Below are positions 33,544 through 34,022 of a DNA stretch of 34,022 nt, in pieces. Every line of letters starts with the position of its first letter. Positions within the stretch are counted from its first letter, which is position 1. The notes beneath the pieces are model-generated. The model was not told where the DNA came from, made no database searches, and saw only the letters and a program-made list of their open reading frames with translations. The stretch is from Pseudomonadota bacterium. Lineage in GTDB: Bacteria > Myxococcota_A > Polyangia > Polyangiales > JAFGIB01. A program made the translations under genes and the position numbers. Location of the stretch: the NCBI GenBank assembly GCA_017881185.1, contig JADGRE010000039.1, positions 1 to 34,022 on the forward strand, written 5' to 3'.

Positions 33544-33885
33544 ATGGACTGGAAGATTGCCCTCATGACGTGCAGCTCGGTGCTGCTGGCCGAAATCGGC
33601 GACAAGACTCAGCTGATGACGCTGACGCTCGTCGGCGCAGGCAACAGCAAGCTGGCTGTCTTCGTCGGTGCATCTGCGGCGCTCGTCGCCACGACCGGTC
33701 TCGCGGTGCTTGTCGGCGAGGCGGCGACACAGATGGTCCCGGTCACGTGGCTACGGCGCGCCGCGGGAATCCTGTTCGTGGTGCTCGGCGCGTACACGCT
33801 ATGGAGCACGCGCAGCGCTCCAGTCAGTGGGCTGGCCCACCAGAGCGTTGGCCTCGCGCACGAGTCCGTCGATTCGATCCGGTGA
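33544..33885 (+). CDS. Half-size GDT1/UPF0016 family membrane protein
   Basis: A 113-residue membrane protein with the family motif EIGDKTQL at residues 17-24 inside the first membrane helix, two further hydrophobic segments (FVGASAALVATTGLAVLVGE and AAGILFVVLGAYTLW), and a short Ser/His-containing tail. GDT1/TMEM165/MneA-type proteins export Mn2+ or Ca2+ and normally carry two E-x-G-D-K-T motifs in two repeats; this protein has one repeat, so it must dimerise or pair with another half protein not in this window. It is divergent from the P-type ATPase, which supports a Mn2+ or Ca2+ theme for the locus. ATG 33544 has TTAGGA about 9 bases upstream. Confidence 0.85.
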   Translation: MDWKIALMTCSSVLLAEIGDKTQLMTLTLVGAGNSKLAVFVGASAALVATTGLAVLVGEAATQMVPVTWLRRAAGILFVVLGAYTLWSTRSAPVSGLAHQSVGLAHESVDSIR

Positions 33886-33904
33886 GCCAGCCGACCGAGA
33901 ACGC

Positions 33905-34022
33905 TTACGGATACATGCCGGGCACGAACAGGTCGCTCAGCGTATTGGCGCTGGCCACCGTGGACAGCGTGGGCAGCTCGAGGATGGTCTCGACCGTCTT
34001 CACGAGCGAGCTGTGGGTGTAG
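33905..34022 (-). CDS. 3' end of a phosphoesterase-like gene, cut by the window edge
   Basis: A minus-strand frame is open from the right edge and ends at TAA 33907-33905. The 38 visible residues include YTHSSLVKTVETILELPTL and NTLSDLFVPGMYP, which resemble the C-terminal end of PF04185 phosphoesterases or phosphatases (Ser/His-Ser-Leu-Leu-x-Thr-Ile/Val-Glu followed by small residues, Leu-Pro and D-L-F). It would be the third such gene near here. It converges with the GDT1-like gene, 19 bases away. Only the end is seen, so the family call is tentative. Confidence 0.6.
   Translation of the reverse strand, partial: YTHSSLVKTVETILELPTLSTVASANTLSDLFVPGMYP

Overview
The window is uniformly GC-rich, densely packed Gram-negative chromosomal DNA. 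Outer-membrane and lipoprotein signals are present, and the gene style suggests Myxococcota or a related deltaproteobacterial lineage: a large Cys-rich lipoprotein with a propeller-like body, a di-haem MauG-like protein, an FHA relic, and Pro/Ala-rich linkers. That placement is inference; there is no rRNA or other marker here.

Region 1 (1-1638) is the 3' part of a di-haem cytochrome c peroxidase-like gene. Region 2 (1692-13448, minus strand) is a near-continuous urea operon, read urtA-urtB-urtC-urtD-urtE-ureD-ureA-ureB-ureC-ureE-ureF-ureG and ending in an unrecognised HEAT-repeat gene that starts one base after the ureG stop. It encodes a high-affinity ABC urea importer, nickel urease, and the maturation proteins. 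Region 3 (13834-18799) adds two paralogous cysteine hydrolases of the biuret/triuret hydrolase type, an AzgA-like NCS2 permease between them, a small cupin and a porin-like outer-membrane protein. Together regions 2 and 3 look like a scavenging system for urea and urea condensates, in which allophanate made by a biuret hydrolase could decay to urea and be finished by urease. No allophanate hydrolase is seen in the window.

Region 4 (19074-27266) holds a Cys-rich CXXCH lipoprotein, a short patch of gene debris (an outer-membrane-protein-like 3' end and a truncated FHA gene), a GT-C-type membrane glycosyltransferase, and two secreted PF04185 phosphoesterases (one a lipoprotein, one a Tat-type phospholipase C). 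The last 118 bases carry the 3' end of what looks like a third member of this family.

Region 5 (27643-33885) is the most unusual. A plus-strand set encodes a PacL-like/DUF5132-like membrane protein, an HMA2-like protein and a smaller HMA-like protein. It converges on a minus-strand pair: a P2-type cation ATPase carrying the same HMA2-like module at its N-terminus, and, three bases behind it, a divergent S-adenosylmethionine synthetase (MetK) that has lost several canonical active-site glycines and an aspartate. A half-size GDT1/UPF0016 (Mn2+/Ca2+ exporter family) gene is divergent from the ATPase. The HMA-like modules lack the CXXC metal site, and a catalytically altered MetK coupled to a cation pump is the best candidate in the window for an undescribed system.

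No tRNA, rRNA, CRISPR array, insertion sequence or replication origin was recognised.
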